Shown here: one piece after another, positions 1 through 48,839 of the stretch
How the letters are laid out: each line of letters begins with the position of its first letter
Position numbering within the stretch: the first letter of the stretch is position 1
Origin: Phoronis australis
Lineage: Eukaryota; Phoronida; Phoronidae
NCBI GenBank assembly: GCA_002633005.1
Contig: NMRA01000319.1
Location: forward strand, 41,546 to 103,545
Direction of reading: 5' to 3'
DNA: 62,000 nt
Notes under the pieces: model-generated
Seen by the model: the letters and a program-made list of their open reading frames with translations, nothing else
Told to the model about the DNA's origin: nothing
Databases searched by the model: none
Position numbers and translations under genes: made by a program

Positions 1-1970
1 AATGCCACCACTTATACTTGTCTTTAATTGGCGTTACTTGAAACTGATTGTATTTCAATGAATCATTGTTTGTATTTGATAAAAACAAATGCTGTTGATA
101 TGACATTTAATAGTCTTTTTGCACATATTTGACATTTTAATGTTTAACAACGCGGCAAATGCACGGCTGGTTCCCGGCAGCACGTACGCGAAGGGCGGGA
201 ACTTCAGCTTTCAAAGTTCGCCGGTAGGTCCGCAACTTCTGACCTTCGGCCTGGTTAAAAAAATGAAAAAGTTGAGTTCACGATTTTGGGAACTGAAATA
301 GGGACTGCTCGAAGAAAAAGTTTCATAACGGGAGTATTTGTTCGAGTTGGAAGGGATTAAACACATCGACAACCTCCTAAGGTGTTCCGACTATGCGCAA
401 AAGGTATTTGTAACAACGTGACTTTGATGGTTTAGTCGGTGCGAGGCATAATTCGCCGAAAAGCTTCCGGCGTACAGAGCGCCTATAGCCTCTGCATCGC
501 CTCTGCTTCGGGCCAACAGAGGCGATGGTCATTGCCTACCAACAGAACAGAGGAAAAGTCAGAGGATAGACGATCGAACCGTCTCGTGACCCATCGAGCA
601 GCTCTCATCTGTACATGGGGTCTTTCGGCATTAAGCGACCCCCAAATCCCCAGAAAATCAGTTTAAACAGTGCCGACCATTTAACATAATTCAAAGGATA
701 CGATTGACATAACTTTCGAGCGCAGATGCCATGACAGAAACGCAACTTGTCCGAACGCTCACAATGTTGTGCCCTGACAATAACTGATTGAGATAAACAT
801 TGGAAGCTGAGATTATCTTTTTTAAATTTTTAGGTTTATAGAAGCTTCAAAACTTTACAAGTATTATTTTGAACAGTTTTTTTTTTCATTTATTTATTTA
901 AATTTTAACGTGTATAAAGAAATTTTAACCTTTTTTCAAAGCCAAGCGTAGTTAAGAAGAGTTGCAGTTGTCAAGTTACATAGTTTTTTCCGGTGGAAGA
1001 AAACGGTGGATTGTTTGTAAAACTGGTCCGAACCAGCTAAAAGGTATTGGTGCAACTGTAATTGGTGTTGTAAATAATCCAGAGGTCTAAAAATGTTGCA
1101 TTGAATATATCCTTTTTGCACCGCACGCGATAACCACAAAGTATTTCAACTAAGTCACTTGAGTGGAGCAAAGGCTTGCGCGAGACTGGGCGAAGTGCAC
1201 GTAACGCTGGCGCGTGACACTTAAAATAGCATGGGAAAGTGTCAGGTGAAATCTGTAAGATTTGGGTCCCTCGGACTTTTTATTCATCAACATGCGTGAT
1301 TTCACGTAACTTCCTCAAAATGTCTCTCGATAAGAGAAACTCGAGCAACTGCAACAGATTTTCATTGATTTGTTCAAATTATCTTAACTGAATCGGCTCC
1401 AGGCTTATGGTATGTGTTAATTATGACTCTATGTGCATATATGCATGTTTCATTTGATTTTATTTCCTGTATTTTGAAATTCATTAATTTTTGTGGAGAT
1501 GTACTATCATCCCTGTATGCCTGCGTCATCCAGGGCGATGTAATTGCCTACTCTGAGATTTGCACTGCACCAAAACACAGACTTTCAGAATTTGCAAAAT
1601 CAAATGCTAGGCTCGCGCTAACTGCTCGCCACTGGCGAATTTTGAGCGTCACTGGCTATAGCAGAGCTAAGTCGGTTCGCCAACTCGGCGAATGCTTTTA
1701 CAATCTGAAAATTAATTCCGGGAAACCTGCTCGAGTGTCGAATCACAGCCAGCTCGAATGAAGTCCCACAGCAAACAACATTTTCAATTCCATTCCAAGT
1801 CCTTAAAATAGAAAGCAAATGTTCCATTTCAAGTCCTCAGACAGTGGTTTCCAGAGTTGATTCCTTGCCTCTGTTAGGATTCTTAATTTAGAGATTTTTG
1901 ATGCTCTGTAAAGTAAACCTGTGTGTTTTGAGACCATATCACAAAACTGAAGTATTCCACTGGCTTTCAG
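1..1970. other. Upstream region of MRPL2; no gene recognised
   Basis: No exon can be supported here. The splice acceptor at 1970 implies a 5' UTR exon of MRPL2 somewhere in or before this stretch, but I could not place it. A segment at about 440-510 resembles 59230-59300 (shared GGCATAATT, GCCGAAAA and TCCGGC words), so it is probably dispersed repeat. Confidence 0.5.
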
Positions 1971-1975
1971 GTGCC

Positions 1976-2082
1976 ATGGCCTTCAAGCAGGTCTTGAGAG
2001 CTCTCAGTGTGCTGAGCCTGGAGAGTACGGCATTGAAATCTGCCACTTTCCAGAAGAATATTGCCACAGCAATAGAGCAAAG
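1976..2082 (+). CDS. MRPL2: MRPL2 coding exon 1 (start codon, targeting peptide)
   Basis: This exon encodes residues 1-35 plus two bases of codon 36. The acceptor ctttcag and five 5' UTR bases precede the ATG; the donor is CAAAG|GTATGG. The peptide starts MAFKQVLRALSVLSL and is rich in K, R, S, T and A, as expected for a matrix import signal. Confidence 0.88.
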
Positions 2083-4187
2083 GTATGGTGAAGTGTACAG
2101 CCAGGTCCATATAACCTTGTTGCTCAATGTGGTTTGTCGTGATAAAGGCTGCTAAAATGACTGACTTGAGACTAGGGGCATTATACTTCCACGCAACCAT
2201 GGATGACCTGCACAAATAATTTCTGATTATAGTCCCAAAGTGTATAGGGAGGAAATGGCATTCTTTTGTACCCCGTGCTAATGTTCTACTACTTTTGGGA
2301 AGGGGGTACAATAAAAGTGGAATGTCGTTTATCACCGTTGAAGTATTTCGCTAATAAATGCATACTGCTGGTCAGTACCTTGACTGAAAAGCAACTTGGG
2401 AAAGTATTTTTGTTGTCAAATGACTCAAAGAATAGCTATGATCTGTTTTATGCATCAGAAAGTGTATTTTTATCCGTGGTGTAATAACCTTCCATTGCTG
2501 AAATTGCTACTTCAAGTGCAGGCACGCGATGAATTCATTTGTTCTAATTACTATCCATCAGTTTACATATCGAGAAGGCCGGATGTGTTCTGGAACTTTA
2601 AATAGTATTAGACCTGCTGATGATGGTATATAATTATATGCGAATGCCATATTTATATCAGACTGTTAAACGTTACTAGTACTGATAAATTAGCAGCCTA
2701 GTTACTGCGTTTTTCAAGCAGAGATATATTTGTAAAAAGTAGAATGCCATATACATAAAAAATTATTGTTGAAAATAACGTTGGTTATGAAACTTTCTTT
2801 GTCACACTTTAGCAAGAAAGTATAATTCTCCACTCGTTTTTCTCAAAAATAATTGTTAGAATTGTCATTTTGCAGTTTTCAAAAGCTTTCTGCAAATAAT
2901 CAAATGTTTACCCACATTTAAGTAGTATAACCCATGCTGGTTATAGACTAAAATTTGCTTAATGTTTATTTTTGTGGAAACAATTGACAAAGTAGAATTT
3001 CGTTTGGCCGTCCTATTGTGTCCTAAATAAACAAGGAGTTGCCATAATTCCTGCATTACTCAGTGCTTCCATGTGCTGCTAATGCTCATCTTTCAGATCG
3101 TTCATTCACACGACCCCCGCTGCACTTGGTGTGAAAGCTCGTCGGGAGTTTGCCCATCCGTCTGTTCCAAATGTTGTGTGCCGAGGGCATGTGCTGGATG
3201 AATTTGTCGAGGGGTACACCATTCGACCTCTGAGAACTCGTAAAACTGGTGGACGGGGACTGGACGGTGAGTTGCTCAGATTATGGAAAGCAGGACGATA
3301 CAAAATTTTAAACTATGTCACTTTTGATTCATATTTAAGGAATCCGATGTATTGACTTATATTTAAAATCAATTGGTTTCGTCCAGAAACATTTTTACTC
3401 AAGTGTTTTACTCGCATTCTGGGTATTGGTCTTCACATAGGTGTTCCTAGTAGGTGCACATGTCTGAACTGATTGTTTTTCATGTATTTGAATAAATCAG
3501 TCCTTAACTTGAAAATATGTTAGCAGTTACAAGCTATCCTAGGATGCTGTGAAAGGCTGAGTTTCACTCGCCGCTACCTATCTCTATGGCGTTGAATTTG
3601 CATACCATTGAAAAATGTTCCAACTGGAATTCCTAGATGTTCAAAGCATCATTGTTAATAGGCAACTTCGATTATACCAACTTTTTTCTAAATGTATAAA
3701 ATTAAGACTAAATATCTGTGATATTTTTTTCTCGATCCATACCAGGAAGAATTGAAATCCGACGCATCGGTGGCGGAGATAAACGGTGGTTCCGCATGGT
3801 CGATATGAGGCGTGTACGACCAAATCAAAGCAGTGACTACCTAGAGAAAGTGGACGAGGTGCTGAAAGATGACTGTCGCTCGGCTTATATTGCTCTTGTT
3901 TCCAGTGGGGATCATCGTCGGTACATCATAGCCACAGAAAACATGAAAGCCGGTGACATCATCAAAACATCCAATGTCATCCCAAAAATGACAGGTAACT
4001 TTTTGTTGCCTCACTCATGCATTGTAAAGATTGTTATCCACATCACGGTCATTGTTTAATCTGTTTATGCCATCATCAGCAGCAGCACTGTTATCATCAC
4101 CATCATCATCATCACCATCATCATCGTCACCATCATCATCATCATCATCATCACCATCATCATAATTGCCATCATCATTATCATCAC

Positions 4188-4223
<36 letters not shown>

Positions 4224-5043
4224 AGCTATGGACATCATCATCATCGCTGCCATCATCTTTAACATGACCTCCACCCCCTCATCATCATCACCTCCACCCC
4301 CTCATCGTCATCAACGTCACCACCACCACCCCCTCATCGTCATCAACGTCACCACCACCACTCCCTCATCATCAGCATCATTACCGCCATCATCATCACC
4401 ATCGTTACTGCCATCATCATCACCATCATTACCGCCATCATCATCACCATCATTATTACCAGCACACTAATCGTCGTCATCATCACCATCTAATTTTTTT
4501 CTTTCATCTTTTAATTTTCATTTGACAAATCTAGCCACTGTGCATAACGTCAATTTGAGAAGCAACACCTGCCATTAATTTACTGAGGTCACTGCTTTCG
4601 GACATTTTTTGACAGTAAATTTATTTTCAGTTCAAGCCAGTGATGGTGACGCGTACCCACTAGCTGCCCTTCCAGTTGGCACCACTGTGTGTTGCATAGA
4701 ACGCTTCCCAGGAGATGGCGCCAAGGTTGCCAATGCAGCAGGGTCATCAGCTACACTTGTTCGAAAGATTGATGATAAGTGCATTGTCAGAATGCCATCA
4801 AAACGTGAAATGAGTGTATCAAATAAGTGCATAGCTACAGTTGGACGAGTGTCTAACGTTGACCATGGGAAAACTCCACTTGGAAAGGCTGGAGCCGCAC
4901 GATGGCTGGGCATACGACCAAAAAGTGGATGGCGCCAGAAGAAAACGGGAATTCACGGTCGCAAAATCAAACCGATACCGAAAGTCAGGATATATACCCA
5001 ACCATCTGCCCCAAAACCAGAGACTTACAGGTTTACGTTTTAA
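1976..5043 (+). CDS. MRPL2: Mitochondrial large-subunit ribosomal protein L2 (uL2m), whole gene, 4 coding exons
   Basis: Four exons (1976-2082, 3097-3266, 3746-3994, 4631-5043) join in phase to 312 residues plus stop, close to the roughly 305 residues of vertebrate MRPL2. The family is the mitochondrial counterpart of bacterial L2, which binds 23S-type rRNA near the peptidyl-transferase centre. The first 30 or so residues are basic and hydroxylated with almost no acid, as in a mitochondrial targeting peptide. Family signatures seen are RKTGGRG (about residues 86-92), RRIGGGDKRWFRMVD, IIATENMKAGD, DAYPLAALPVGT, MPSKREM and ATVGRVSNVDH. The H of that last motif (about residue 254) matches the catalytically important histidine of L2. 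The ATG at 1976 lies five bases after a 3' splice site (ctttcag ends at 1970), so at least one 5' UTR exon lies upstream. All introns are GT-AG. Nothing looks broken. Confidence 0.95.
2083..3096 (+). other. MRPL2 intron 1
   Basis: This is a GT-AG intron of about 1 kb. It is AT-rich with short open frames only and no recognisable repeat or gene. Confidence 0.85.
3097..3266 (+). CDS. MRPL2: MRPL2 coding exon 2
   Basis: The acceptor is catctttcag and the donor GACG|GTGAGT. The exon encodes residues 36-92 plus one base and ends in the L2 signature TIRPLRTRKTGGRGLDG. A phase-2 entry and phase-1 exit match both neighbouring exons. Confidence 0.93.
3267..3745 (+). other. MRPL2 intron 2
   Basis: This is a GT-AG intron of 479 bases with no other feature seen. 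Confidence 0.85.
3746..3994 (+). CDS. MRPL2: MRPL2 coding exon 3
   Basis: The acceptor is catccataccag and the donor ACAG|GTAACT. The exon encodes residues 93-175, the OB-fold core of the L2 RNA-binding domain, with GRIEIRRIGGGDKRWFRM, ALVSSGDHRRYIIATENM and KAGDIIKTSN. Confidence 0.95.
4074..4490. repeat. (CAT/ATC)n microsatellite in MRPL2 intron 3
   Basis: The run of CAT/ATC triplets is nearly pure from about 4091 to 4230 and then degenerates into CACCCCCTCATCGTCATC-type blocks to about 4490. It lies between exon 3 and exon 4, about 140 bases before the exon 4 acceptor. The long poly-His and poly-Met reading frames here are products of the repeat. Confidence 0.93.
4631..5043 (+). CDS. MRPL2: MRPL2 coding exon 4 (C-terminal, stop)
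   Basis: The acceptor is ttattttcag. The exon encodes residues 176-312 and ends at TAA 5041-5043. It carries the L2 C-terminal domain with LPVGT, AAGSSATLVRK, MPSKREM, GRVSNVDHGKTPLGKAG and RWLGIRPKSG, and a basic tail. Confidence 0.95.
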
Positions 5044-7088
5044 GATTTTTTTATTATGACTGGCTGAAGTGCTCTTCTAAATTGACAAGAATGTTGCAGA
5101 GATGTGCATGGAATACAGTTACTTTTACAAAAAATGTTGATGCTGTCTTGTTATTTGATGTCAGTGTCTCTTTTGTTCTGCATAGTGTTGCATGGTGCGG
5201 TGAACCGAGTACGCCGAACTTACAGTACACCGCTTGGGGATACAATGAGTGATTGGGGAGTGTATGACAGATATCGAAAGTTAAACTTCTTTTTCGCATG
5301 TACTTTTCAGTGGTAGCATTGGATGTATGAAGTGCACATTCTCATTTTTACACAGTCAAGTCTTTAGTTTGCAATACTTTACTGTGTGTCACGCTCATGT
5401 TAATAGCGCTACCCTACACCAGTTAGAGGGAAACACCACCATTTGTATAACTTATGCTGATCCTGCACCCTGCAACACTTTGGCATTAACTGAGACAGTG
5501 CGGCTCAGTGATTTGAGCTCTCGATTCCGGTTTGGGAGACCCCAAAATCGAATTCTGGTTTTACTGGCAGACAATCGAGCATTACCCAAAAGTGTCTCCT
5601 TCTCTGACTTCGGTTTTACTAGTGAATGTATGCAAGGGAATTAATGAGAACCTGAGTATAATGCGAATTTGTGGGGCTGTGAAAAACAAACCAAACAAGT
5701 AGCCTAATGTCGGCATATGTTGGGACACTGCACAACACAACCCTATGCAGACGTGTGGTTAAAATGACTGCATGACATCTGTCTTTCTAATTGACAGTGT
5801 AATGTGGGATTTAAAAATAACTACCATGATGTTCCGTGTGGAAATGTTTTTTTATTTTTCTGTCTGGGGATTCTAATAATGTTGGTAACATCGTCAACTG
5901 GCGTTATATTTGACAAGTTTTAGTTTTAGGTGGACGGTGTGAACTATGTCTTCGAAAATACATGAAATACTATTCAGGTAACGCTCGTTTCTTGCAGAAT
6001 GCAGTGGCGGATTTAGGAGGGGGCAAGGTGGCCATGGCCCCCCTAAAATTCTATCAGATACCATTCGGGAGTTCGGGTGCGAATTACTCTCTAGCACATG
6101 CGCAACCNCCCAACTCAAAATCCTGTATCTGCCCCTGGGATGTTTTAAAATGTTCCCCAGTATACATGTACGGGGCTTGACAGGCTGTAGACAGCATTCT
6201 TTTGCAATGGTGTTTTTGCATGACCTTTAAATCTGAATGGTACGGATGGAATGGGTAGAAAGAACAGTCAAGTGAATCTTGAAAATAAGTTAATATTTCG
6301 TGGTGTAAAGTTGCGAACCCCCACATTTCACTGCCTAACACAATAGAAAAACAATTCTGTTAAGCATCTTACAGCACTTGCATTGGATAGCACGGTAAAT
6401 AAAACATGATAACTAATCTAAATAAAAAGGTCAGGGTTCATGTAATCTTTGGTATTTAAAGCAACTCATTAAACCGTCAGCCATGCACTCCTGGCGTACT
6501 AATGGAAGTGTACCTGTAATAGTCAACATAAGGCTCAAAAGACTCTCAACGTAAAAGTTGCCCAGTGTTGACCCTAGTCAACGCAGTGTTTCCCGCTGAA
6601 ATCAAGTTCCAGAATGTGAACAAATGCCAAACAACGATTCTTAGCTGAAGCTGGAGTCCAACACTAACAAAAATACTACTAGTCGTCGTTACAGGTGTTT
6701 GTTGTTTCCTGCGATTCCATGATTTAGTTCGTTGGTGGAGTTGACGTCGCCTGTTATGGTTGATTCAGCCTCTGTCATTTTCGTGTAATATTTTACATGT
6801 CTACGGATTGGTGAGCTTTCTACATCAATCTGTTGCGTCTTCATTAGGAACGTTCGACTATGAATGAAGGATTGCTTTGTGGCTGAAAAGGAACCGTCTG
6901 CATTGTGAAATTCATCAGTGACTCCTGGTGGCTGATTTCATTGTAAAACTAGTGGCCTTACAATTTGCACTCACAACACATAGCATGGTTTTCTCTAAAG
7001 CATGTTCAACATATTTAGGTGAGATCAAAGTGCCATTGACAGAATTAAAGACTGACACTTCCACGTAAACGCCCTAAAGAGTTGTCCA
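5044..7088. other. Intergenic region between convergent MRPL2 and MFSD4
   Basis: This holds the MRPL2 3' UTR, whose end I could not place, and a short hAT-like element at 6002-6137. No gene is seen. One N lies at about 6108. Confidence 0.6.
6002..6137. mobile_element. Short hAT-like MITE
   Basis: About 136 bp with inverted ends: cagtggcggatttagg at the left, and the reverse complement of the right end reads caggggcagatacagg. This CAGnGGCGGATCCAGG type of terminus is common in non-autonomous hAT elements. No clean 8-bp target duplication is visible. Related copies lie at 16617-16779 and 51508-51742. Confidence 0.55.
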
Positions 7089-7094
7089 TTTATT
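7089..7094 (-). terminator. Probable MFSD4 poly(A) signal
   Basis: The minus strand reads AATAAA about 130 bases beyond the MFSD4 stop codon. It is the nearest canonical signal and no coding sequence intervenes. Confidence 0.55.
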
Positions 7095-7219
7095 AAGCGA
7101 TTTTCATAAAAATATAAATAATCAGGATGAACTTTTGTTTTGTTAACAAATAGCAGCAGCAATCACAATCCTGTGAACTTTCAGGAGTTCTGGGCCTTGG
7201 GTCTACTAAGTTTCTGCCA

Positions 7220-43957
<36,738 letters not shown>

Positions 43958-44873
43958 TTTGGACCTAACAGAGCAGATGCGCACAGGATGTTAATCGCAA
44001 ATCTCCGTTAACTTGAAAACACGAGACCGGGAAACCAGCAGCTCAGATTATTGTTATTATATTTCACGCACAAACATAGCGGACGTTCGATCAATAACGG
44101 TACCACGACTAGTCTGAGAACCCACAAGGATGCGACAAGTAGGTCTACACTTGCATTAAAGTTGATCGTTCCTTTTCAAGGCATGTCGAAACGAGGCTCA
44201 GCGGTCAAAGATTTAATTCCAACAGGTGTGACCTGAAGCAAAAACAGACAATTATTGATTAACAAGGTAGCTTGCGCTAAGGTAATTATTTATTCGCAAG
44301 AGAGCGCAATTGATTTAGTTGGTTACGGCCACTTGGAGAAAATATATGTTGTTTGAATAGGTGCTTGTTAAAAATCCTTCTCAGATGCGCCGGCGTCGCG
44401 GTCATTAAAAGTTTATAGTTTCAAAATGCTCGAGACCTAAAGGAAACATTGCACGAATGGCTTGCCAGGTTTTAAGAGCAAATCAGCGTTACAGCTCTCA
44501 CTGTCTTAACTGTGAGCAACATGTGAGTAGCAAAATAATGCCAAAGAAAGCGAAGTCGCTTTTTGGCTTGTAATGTATCTATGGGTTTTTAAGCGTTACG
44601 TAGCGGAAATTTAGTAGAAAACAACTTCAACCCTTCGCAGCACGAAAAAATTCTCTGCCGTAATTCAGTACCTATTCCGCAAAAAAGGCAGACAATTTCA
44701 AAATTTTCCACTCAGAATTTCACGCATGGCTGTCAGGGAGTGTTCATCATCACCCGAGGGTGGAGGGGAAAAGATGATGATTTTTTACAGAAGGGAAAAG
44801 AGATGCCGGGGAGTAGTCCTACGGTGACGTCATAATCTGGTTTATTAGAATATCTCCATCACAATACACAGGA
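43958..44873. other. Upstream region of MFSD4
   Basis: The promoter and 5' UTR of MFSD4 should lie here, but no TATA box or initiator stands out. No other gene is seen. Confidence 0.4.
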
Positions 44874-46234
44874 GTGAGAAACAACATGACTGCCGGTCCT
44901 CTTAAATCAAACCGACTCACCCAAAACAGGACCTCCGGGGATCAAATGGGATCGTCGCACAAGAAAATGGGACTGATGCACCTAAAAACATGACCGCCCC
45001 ACCATAAAACAGGACCGCCGGGGACTGAACATGACCGCCGGGAATTGAAACCGCAGTGACAAACAAGATTTATTACCGGTAGGCCTACACAGATCATACA
45101 ATGGAGCTATATACGTATGCATGTGCAGGGCTCGTGCCGATTACTCCAACGAAATCTTATGTGCGCTACAGGACACTTCGCTTTGTAACTTGCGGCGCTT
45201 TTGAGTTTTAACCACAAACCAACCACGTTGCATGCTTTTGAGCTAAATAATTATACCTTTATCCACTGCGCAAATTTTAGAACAAAATGAAAATAGTTTC
45301 CTCCAATTTGACGTTTTAGTCACGAAAAAACGGGCGTTCTGGTTCTCGGGTGAAGCATCATAACTAGCCTTTGTGCGGCAAAGAAGTATACTAAATATAC
45401 AGCTCGGCGCCGATGTGGGTAAAACACTGAACATATAAAATCTTCACCGAATTAGTTACTAACAACACTCTTCCTTGAGCAAACTAAATTATTTTTCGGC
45501 GCTCGCCGAGAAAATTGTCGTTCTGTCGTTATTCTGCCGCTAAAAGTGAGATGCGTTCTATTAGGTCGGCTTACATTGACCAGATCCTTTTTTCACCGAT
45601 TCTTCAGTGAGCTCTTTTTTTCGTCTACGAGGTTGCGTACATGGCACAACAAATTATCGGAACTGGTTTCATTTCGTCATAAGTTTTTAGTATTTTAATA
45701 CCAGCAAACCGAATTTCTGAACAAATCGTGCTGCTGCGAAGTTGAGTCATCATCTTCCGAAAAATGTCACAAACTTTTATGAAATAGCGCGTGGTAATGT
45801 CACGAACGTGACACTAGGCAAACAAATGACGTTCATTAGATTGTTTTTCACTCAAGCGGCTGCAACCTGCAAGGTGAGTGTTGATTGACTCTGCATGCGC
45901 TTGCTCCGCTCGCTAGCTCTACATGATGTTGATATAAGTTTCACGACGTGGGAAATTTCGGGCATTTAACGGAGCTCAAGTTTATTTTGGCGAGTCTTAC
46001 GCAACTAGCTGACCGATTAAGTCATAACCCGTAGTATCATACAAAGGCCTTGATAACTACATTTTGTCCGGCGGTCATGTTCAGTCCCCAGCGGTCCTGT
46101 TTGCTGGTGGGGCGATCATGTTTTTAGGTGCGTCAGTCCTATTTTCTGGTGCGGCGGTCCCATTTGATCCCCGGTGGTCCTGTTTTAGGTGAGTCAGTCC
46201 GATTGAGAGGACCGGCGGCCATGTTGTTTCTCAC
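44874..46234. mobile_element. Foldback element with about 167-bp terminal inverted repeats
   Basis: Left end 44874-45040 begins gtgagaaacaacatgactgc; right end 46068-46234 in reverse complement begins gtgagaaacaacatggccgc. The arms are themselves built of repeated aacaggaccgccgggg-like blocks. About 1 kb between the arms has no long open frame, so the element is non-autonomous. Confidence 0.82.
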
Positions 46235-48470
46235 CCGTTAATACATATCGCTTCCAAGATTTGATCGTATTTCATTGCACGTACACAGACAAACGACACA
46301 CCAAGGCACTCCAACACTACCTAAATAGGAGGAGTTTCGGCTGTGATGGCGTAATTAGAGGCTGAGCAGTAGGGTTAAATCATGATGACGGAGTTTGACA
46401 GAGGGGAAGCGGTAAAAGTGGCAATTGGATGATGTGCGGTATTTTGTGAACGTTCCCTGAAAGGCCAGTTCGGGAATATTTTGCCTCAATTCCTAACTCT
46501 AACAATGGAGTTATTAAGTCAAATTTATATAGAATGGTAAAATTGACAAAATGACACAAAACTTTTCAGAAGGTGGTCGCAGCATGATCGAACTTCAGTC
46601 CTTCTTTCAAGGTCTCTGGTTCGGAAAGTATGTAACGTCAAAAATAATGAGCCTTGTAAACAAACATAAAAGTTAAATGACAAAAACAAGACGCTGTTCT
46701 TTATATATGATGACTTTTCGAAGTTACTCAATATCATCATCAAGTATAATACAGTCAGTACCCATATGTAATAAGATATAGAGATTAAAGAGTTCCCACC
46801 ATGCAATATCTTAGTTTTTTGAGGTTTCAGTTCAAATGAAAACCCTAAAATCTAACTACCTAAGCACTTTTTATGCCAAATAGTCGCGTTCTTTTTCAAT
46901 TTTGAAGATAAAATAATTATTTCCAAGTTTCCCGCCAAATGATGTTATAGCTGGAAGACGTTTGGTCACTTCAGTGACTAGTTGACCCAGAACAGGTGAT
47001 TGTGCAGAGGCATTTTCCTCAAAATTCCTCATGTTGGCTTGGTTCTGGTCAAGCGAAAACAGGTAAGTTTTTTTCACTACCAACCGCCGTGGAGAATTTT
47101 TTTAGTGTTTCTTTGAAGGGAGATATTGTTGGGCAGTTTCCAAGATACGTTTTCTTGCAGCCCTCAAAATGAGCGCTGCATACTTTATGCTACGAAGTCG
47201 GAAAGAATTCAGGAAGTCGGCCTTTGCTACCAGCTCTACCGATGTCTCTGACCCATGTTTATCGTACGCAGTTCTTGATCCTTGGGAAACAGGTAGAAAC
47301 TAAATTTTTTATGTCGATAACTGGTATTATAGCATGCCAGGCACACAACACGTATAACCTCCCTGTGGCCGGTTCGCCCCACGCTTGCCGACGTACTTGT
47401 TTACCGGCTTAACCACAATGCAACATTCTGACCCATTTCCAATATGGCGGCGTTGCAACTCCGCTATTGCAATGGCGGAACATAACAGATCAGAAGACGA
47501 GAATTGGACAATTATTGTGTAGACAGAGAGGAAAGTGGATAAGGGTATCACAATCAAGTACTTGAAGAATCAGATAATGAATTCGATTTCTCACTTAGCT
47601 AACTTTCATCAGCTTTGAGGCGCGTGAACTCGACCCACTTGAATGAGAAATGCTGCAAACATATGTGAGCCACAATCAACTGAACCATGGGGTTGTCAAT
47701 ATTCACAAAATAGACGGCATAGGCTAGAGTATACATTAATCACTCGTATTCACTATTGCCAATATGGAATGAACACGACCTGAACACAATGAGCCTACAT
47801 GTACGTATCGTAGCACTCAAATTGCTGTTACTAAAGCCTCCAAATACTCAGTCACCTTTTCAAGACCGAAAAAGGCGGCTCTCCACGGGCTTTCCACATA
47901 ACTCCTTGGTATCGCACTGGTAAAAACAACAACTGCGCGGAGACCGTCTTCCACCCAATACGACGACTTGTTTCTTAGCAACAGGTATACTAAAGACTAT
48001 TAAATCTCTTGAGATGTATTAATTCTTTTTGAGGCGACAGGTTCATTGTGGGAACTACTCATTATTGTGAATTTTGTTACTGGAAGGGAGTTCTTCGTAA
48101 TGTTTTGCTACAAAATCAAAACTGAAATTTATACGTATGCACCACTGTTTTATATGTTAGACAAAGGCTTTAGACAATGATACGAGACACCTTACAGCCA
48201 ATGCATTGTTTTTAAATATGTGATTTACTTGCTATGGTCAACTCACAGTTTCGACTGTTATGGAAATTACTGGCAGAAATTAGAAGTCACGTGACCTTGA
48301 CCTTGAACGATTTTATCAGTACATGTATATGTAACAAAAAATCAGAGCATTTTTACCATCACAACAAAGCAAATTCTATCATGAAATTCACTGAGATGTA
48401 CTCGCATGACAGTTATGTTAATTGTGACCTAATGATGTGCTGAAATCAGGGCTAATGAGGTAAAAAAACC
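46235..48470. other. Region without a confident gene
   Basis: Besides the candidate exon at 47161-47292, a minus-strand open frame at 46871-47083 (tail VTEVTKRLPAITSFGGKLGN) looks protein-like but overlaps the proposed plus-strand 5' exon. Nothing else is recognised. Confidence 0.4.
47161..47292 (+). CDS. Candidate first coding exon of an unknown plus-strand gene
   Basis: A good acceptor (acgttttcttgcag, ending 47160) is followed by eight bases, then ATG at 47169 opening 41 codons plus one base to a donor (AACAG|GTAGAA). The peptide begins MSAAYFMLRSRKEFRKSAFA and continues with TDVSDPCLSYAVLDPWET. A strong plus-strand donor (AAAACAG|GTAAGT) at 47062 could end a 5' UTR exon 98 bases upstream. 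No downstream exon or family recognised. Confidence 0.25.
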
Positions 48471-48827
48471 ATGTTGTCAAAATACCGCTTTATTCAAAAA
48501 CGTGCACACAAACCTGCCCTGTTTATTTCTCAAATCCAAGACGATTCTCTCAGTGCACTTTCGCAATACGAGGCAAAAGTTACTTCTGAAGTAGAAGCTA
48601 TCAATCAATCGGAGGTAAGCTCTGTTATCAGGGCTCGGTCACTGCCAAGGAGTCCTCTCCATTTTGCCGACGATCCTGCCGACCAAGACTTCCTTCAAGG
48701 TGCTTCTGTCTTTGGTTTACGCTGGCAGTTCAAGCTCCCAAAGCGTATTTCACTCGCTTACCTCTTTGTGACTTTCAATGGAGTCTCCCCTTTTCGACTG
48801 TTATTCATTGCCTGTTTCCGCATGTGA
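48471..48827 (+). CDS. Unrecognised 118-codon open frame
   Basis: It runs ATG to TGA and begins MLSKYRFIQKRAHKPALFIS. No known domain seen. Its 3' part is antisense to sequence leading into the Penelope-like motif at 48907, so at least that part is probably repeat-derived. Confidence 0.15.
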   Translation: MLSKYRFIQKRAHKPALFISQIQDDSLSALSQYEAKVTSEVEAINQSEVSSVIRARSLPRSPLHFADDPADQDFLQGASVFGLRWQFKLPKRISLAYLFVTFNGVSPFRLLFIACFRM

Positions 48828-48839
48828 AGTTCAACATGA

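Noticed and set aside
4017-4470. Poly-His and poly-Met frames
   Set aside because: They are read from the CAT/ATC microsatellite inside MRPL2 intron 3, flanked by clear exons.
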